Shown: positions 31,063-32,888 of the stretch, piece by piece
Numbering within the stretch: the first letter of the stretch is position 1
Layout of the letters: each line of letters starts with the position of its first letter
Origin: JAWXUK01 sp044432725
Lineage (GTDB): Bacteria; Bacillota; Clostridia; Oscillospirales; Oscillospiraceae
Assembly (NCBI GenBank): GCA_044432725.1
Contig: JAWXUL010000029.1
Coordinates: forward strand, 1-32,888
DNA length: 32,888 nucleotides
Direction: 5' to 3'
Notes under the pieces: generated by a model
The model's input: the letters and a program-made list of their open reading frames with translations, nothing else
Told to the model about the DNA's origin: nothing
Database searches by the model: none
Made by a program: the position numbers and the translations under genes

Positions 31063-32758
31063 TTGAATATTGTCATTTACGCAAGATATAGTTCGGCTTC
31101 TCAATCAGAGCAATCTATTGAAGGGCAACTGAAAGCCTGTTATAGCTACGCTGAACGTAGTGGCTACAATGTCATAGGCGAGTACATTGATAGGGCTTTA
31201 AGTGGAACAGATGCAGAAAAGCGACTAGAATTTTCCCTAAAGGGACTTCCTTTGGTCGCAGACATTGATTGCTGACAGTGCCAAACGTCAATTTGAGGGT
31301 GTCCTTGTCTATCAGCTTGACAGATTTTCTCGGAATCGCTATGACAGTGCCACCAATAAGCAGAAGCTGAAGAAAAATGGTGTCCGTGTGTTGTCTGCTC
31401 GTGAAAATATCAGCGACGATGCAAGTGGTGTGCTGATGGAATCTATTCTGGAAGGTATGGCAGAATATTATAGCAAGGAACTCTCTCAAAAGGTCACTCG
31501 TGGTATGCGACTAAATGCTGAAAAGTGCCAATATACAGGCTCTACCCTCCCATTAGGCTATGGACACGAGGGGAAAGAAATAATAATAGACGAAGAAACG
31601 GCACCAATCGTCCAGAAGATTTTTCGAATGTACAACGATGGCAACACCATGGCAAGTATCATCTCCCACCTCAATGCAATGGGGCTGAAAACAAGCCGTG
31701 GCAATCCTTACAATAAAAATTCTATCCGAAACATTCTCCTGAATCGTAGATACAAGGGTGTTTACATTTATAGTGACATTGAAATCCCTGATGGTATGCC
31801 AAGGATTGTAGATGATGAAACCTTCGAGCAAGCACAAAGTCAGATGGAGAAGAACAAGAAAGCACCTGCTCGCTCCAAGGCGAAGGAAGATATGTATCTG
31901 CTGACCACCAAGCTATTCTGTGGAGATTGTGGCACAGCGATGGTGGGTGTCAGTGGCACATCTCACACCAAGAAATTCTACCAATACTACGCTTGCATGA
32001 GCCAACGAAAAAAGGAAGGTTGTCACAAGAAACCGATCACCAAAGACATCATCGAGAATGTGGTGGTAGACTCTGTGCGTGCCACCCTGACCACTGAGTA
32101 CATTCAGGAGATAGCACAAAAAATAGCCGACCTTTCCCTCAAAGAAGGAAACACCGACCAACTGAAATATATTGAAAGTAAAATAAAAGAGAATGAGAAA
32201 GCCACCCAAAATCTGGTAAAAGCTATTGAGCAAGGCACAGCCATTGAACTGCTCTCTGCTCAAATTCAAAAAAGACAAGAAGAAAAAGAACTTCTGGAAG
32301 TGGAACTTGCCAGAGAAAAAATCCAAAGCCATCAGCTATCAGCCGATGAAATCGCCTTCTTCATGGAGAAATTCCGTCAAGGTGATGTAGGTGACACAAA
32401 TTATCGCACCAACTTAATTGATACTTTTGTGCATAAAATCCTTCTATATGACGATGATTCAGGCTCATACTTAGATATTTTCTGTAGTGCTACCCCCAAT
32501 GGTATGAAAATACCCTTACACGAACCCACGGGTTCGTATAAGGGACATTTGTGTGACCCAGACACAAAGACTGTGATTAAAAAATCCCTCGTCCTTCGTC
32601 TCTCGTCCACCCCGCACCCCAAGGGTACTTCCGTTGGGCGTAGGGATAGGGGGGTACACGGGGGGAACTGGTTCCCAGAGTTTATACTCCGTAGGGGTAT
32701 GAGAACGGTTTCATTTTCCTCAGAAAATGAAAATTTCCACGCCGAAGCGTGGAAATAG
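31063..32758 (+). pseudogene. Large serine recombinase, frameshifted by a 25-nt insertion
   Basis: TTG start 31063 after AGAGGAGG. Resolvase domain: IYARYSSASQSEQSIEGQ with catalytic Ser in RYSS, then the frame breaks after EKRLEF and resumes at LIADSAKRQFEGVLVYQLDR, which holds the QLDRFSRNR motif. Recombinase domain (IRNILLNRRYKGVY), zinc ribbon (CGDCGTAM ... YACMSQRKKEGC) and coiled coil follow. Removing 31234-31258 gives EFQTLIADSAKR in one frame. The stop at 32758 lies in a hairpin-rich tract; without the 217-nt duplication there, the frame would end at 32840. TndX/TnpX-type enzymes integrate and excise elements. As it stands the protein lacks an intact catalytic domain. Confidence 0.88.
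31234..31258. mobile_element. 25-nt mini-insertion in the serine recombinase gene
   Basis: The insert begins TCCCTAAAGGGACTTCC and ends GGTCG. It contains two tiny hairpins (CCCT-AA-AGGG; GAC...GTC). Exact deletion joins GAATTT to CAGACATTG and restores the family's EFQ-LIADS motif. Related copies at 25737, 32614 and perhaps 26361. Confidence 0.75.
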
Positions 32759-32795
32759 TTCCTGTTTGTGTGACCCCAACACAAAGACTGTGATT
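32513..32795. repeat. Hairpin-rich tract with a 31-nt direct repeat at the recombinase 3' end
   Basis: Hairpins in order: 32513-32544 (15 bp around CACGAACCC-AC-GGGTTCGT), 32548-32568 (TTTGTGT/ACACAAA), 32663-32676 (GGGAAC-TG-GTTCCC), 32684-32700, 32709-32732 (TTTCATTTTC-CTCA-GAAAATGAAA), 32733-32756 (ATTTCCACGC-CGAA-GCGTGGAAAT), 32765-32785 (TTTGTGT/ACACAAA). A 31-nt sequence at 32548-32578 recurs at 32765-32795 with 29 identities. A copy of the mini-insertion lies at 32614-32640. The left half of the same pattern recurs at 23246-23361. Confidence 0.75.
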
Positions 32796-32888
32796 TGCTG
32801 TTTGTCAGGAGCACACGGTTGGACTCAAAAAAATACCTGAAATCATAAGCCAACGTTTCTTATTTATTATTCTAACAGATAGCCACAG

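Noticed and set aside
31234..31258. Programmed ribosomal bypass (T4 gene 60 or mitochondrial byp type) over the small insertions
   Set aside because: The codon before the insert (TTT) is not repeated at its end as a landing codon, and the relaxase carries additional nonsense codons, so decay is the simpler reading.

Overview
The window looks like a chromosomal segment of a low-GC Gram-positive bacterium (Bacillota, probably a gut-type anaerobic Clostridia). The grounds are near-consensus sigma-A promoters (TTGACA-N17-TATAAT type), strong AGGAGG ribosome sites, ATG/GTG/TTG starts, intrinsic terminators, lipoproteins with Gram-positive lipoboxes, and mobility genes of the kinds common in that group. 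I see no rRNA, tRNA or CRISPR array.

Bases 1-23157 read as ordinary chromosome. From the left: a repeat-rich membrane-anchored surface protein cut by the window edge, a 36-aa ORF coupled to a secreted acidic protein, and a convergent thioredoxin-like lipoprotein. A probable five-gene plus-strand operon follows: a homodimeric-type ABC exporter, an anchored GH18 glycosidase with two chitin-binding-like modules, and a NitT/TauT-type uptake ABC system (binding lipoprotein, permease, ATPase). Then come a Sel1-repeat protein, a J-domain protein, a minus-strand pair (AEC carrier, ComEA-like HhH protein), a GT-C-like polytopic membrane protein, a MATE efflux pump with an attenuator-like leader, and an EamA/DMT transporter. 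Next are a methyltransferase/metallo-beta-lactamase-fold pair and a heterodimeric ABC pair of the YbtPQ/IrtAB type. The last two units share a TAGTTAGC-containing palindrome (TTAG-N6-CTAA) at their promoters, which suggests one common regulator.

Bases from about 23160 to the right edge are an integrated mobilizable or plasmid-like island. It holds a HEPN-like protein, a MobV relaxase, a likely oriT, a ParM-like ATPase with a ParR-like partner, an excisionase-like HTH protein, two XRE regulators, small membrane, lipoprotein and ribbon-helix-helix proteins, and a large serine recombinase. Most of its core machinery is broken. The relaxase has a 26-nt insertion plus two nonsense codons, the ParR-like gene has a TGA where Trp is expected, ParM is split by a 213-nt insertion, and the recombinase is frameshifted by a 25-nt insertion.

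The most notable discovery is the kind of insertion. The 213-nt element in parM is a chain of seven abutting hairpins with 12-bp terminal inverted repeats and a TA target duplication. Removing it restores the exact ParM reading frame and its conserved C-terminus. The 25- and 26-nt insertions in the recombinase and relaxase resemble each other and a third copy inside a second hairpin-rich tract at the recombinase 3' end. A diverged relative of that tract sits at the left edge of the island. I infer one or more families of small palindromic insertion elements that are active in this genome.
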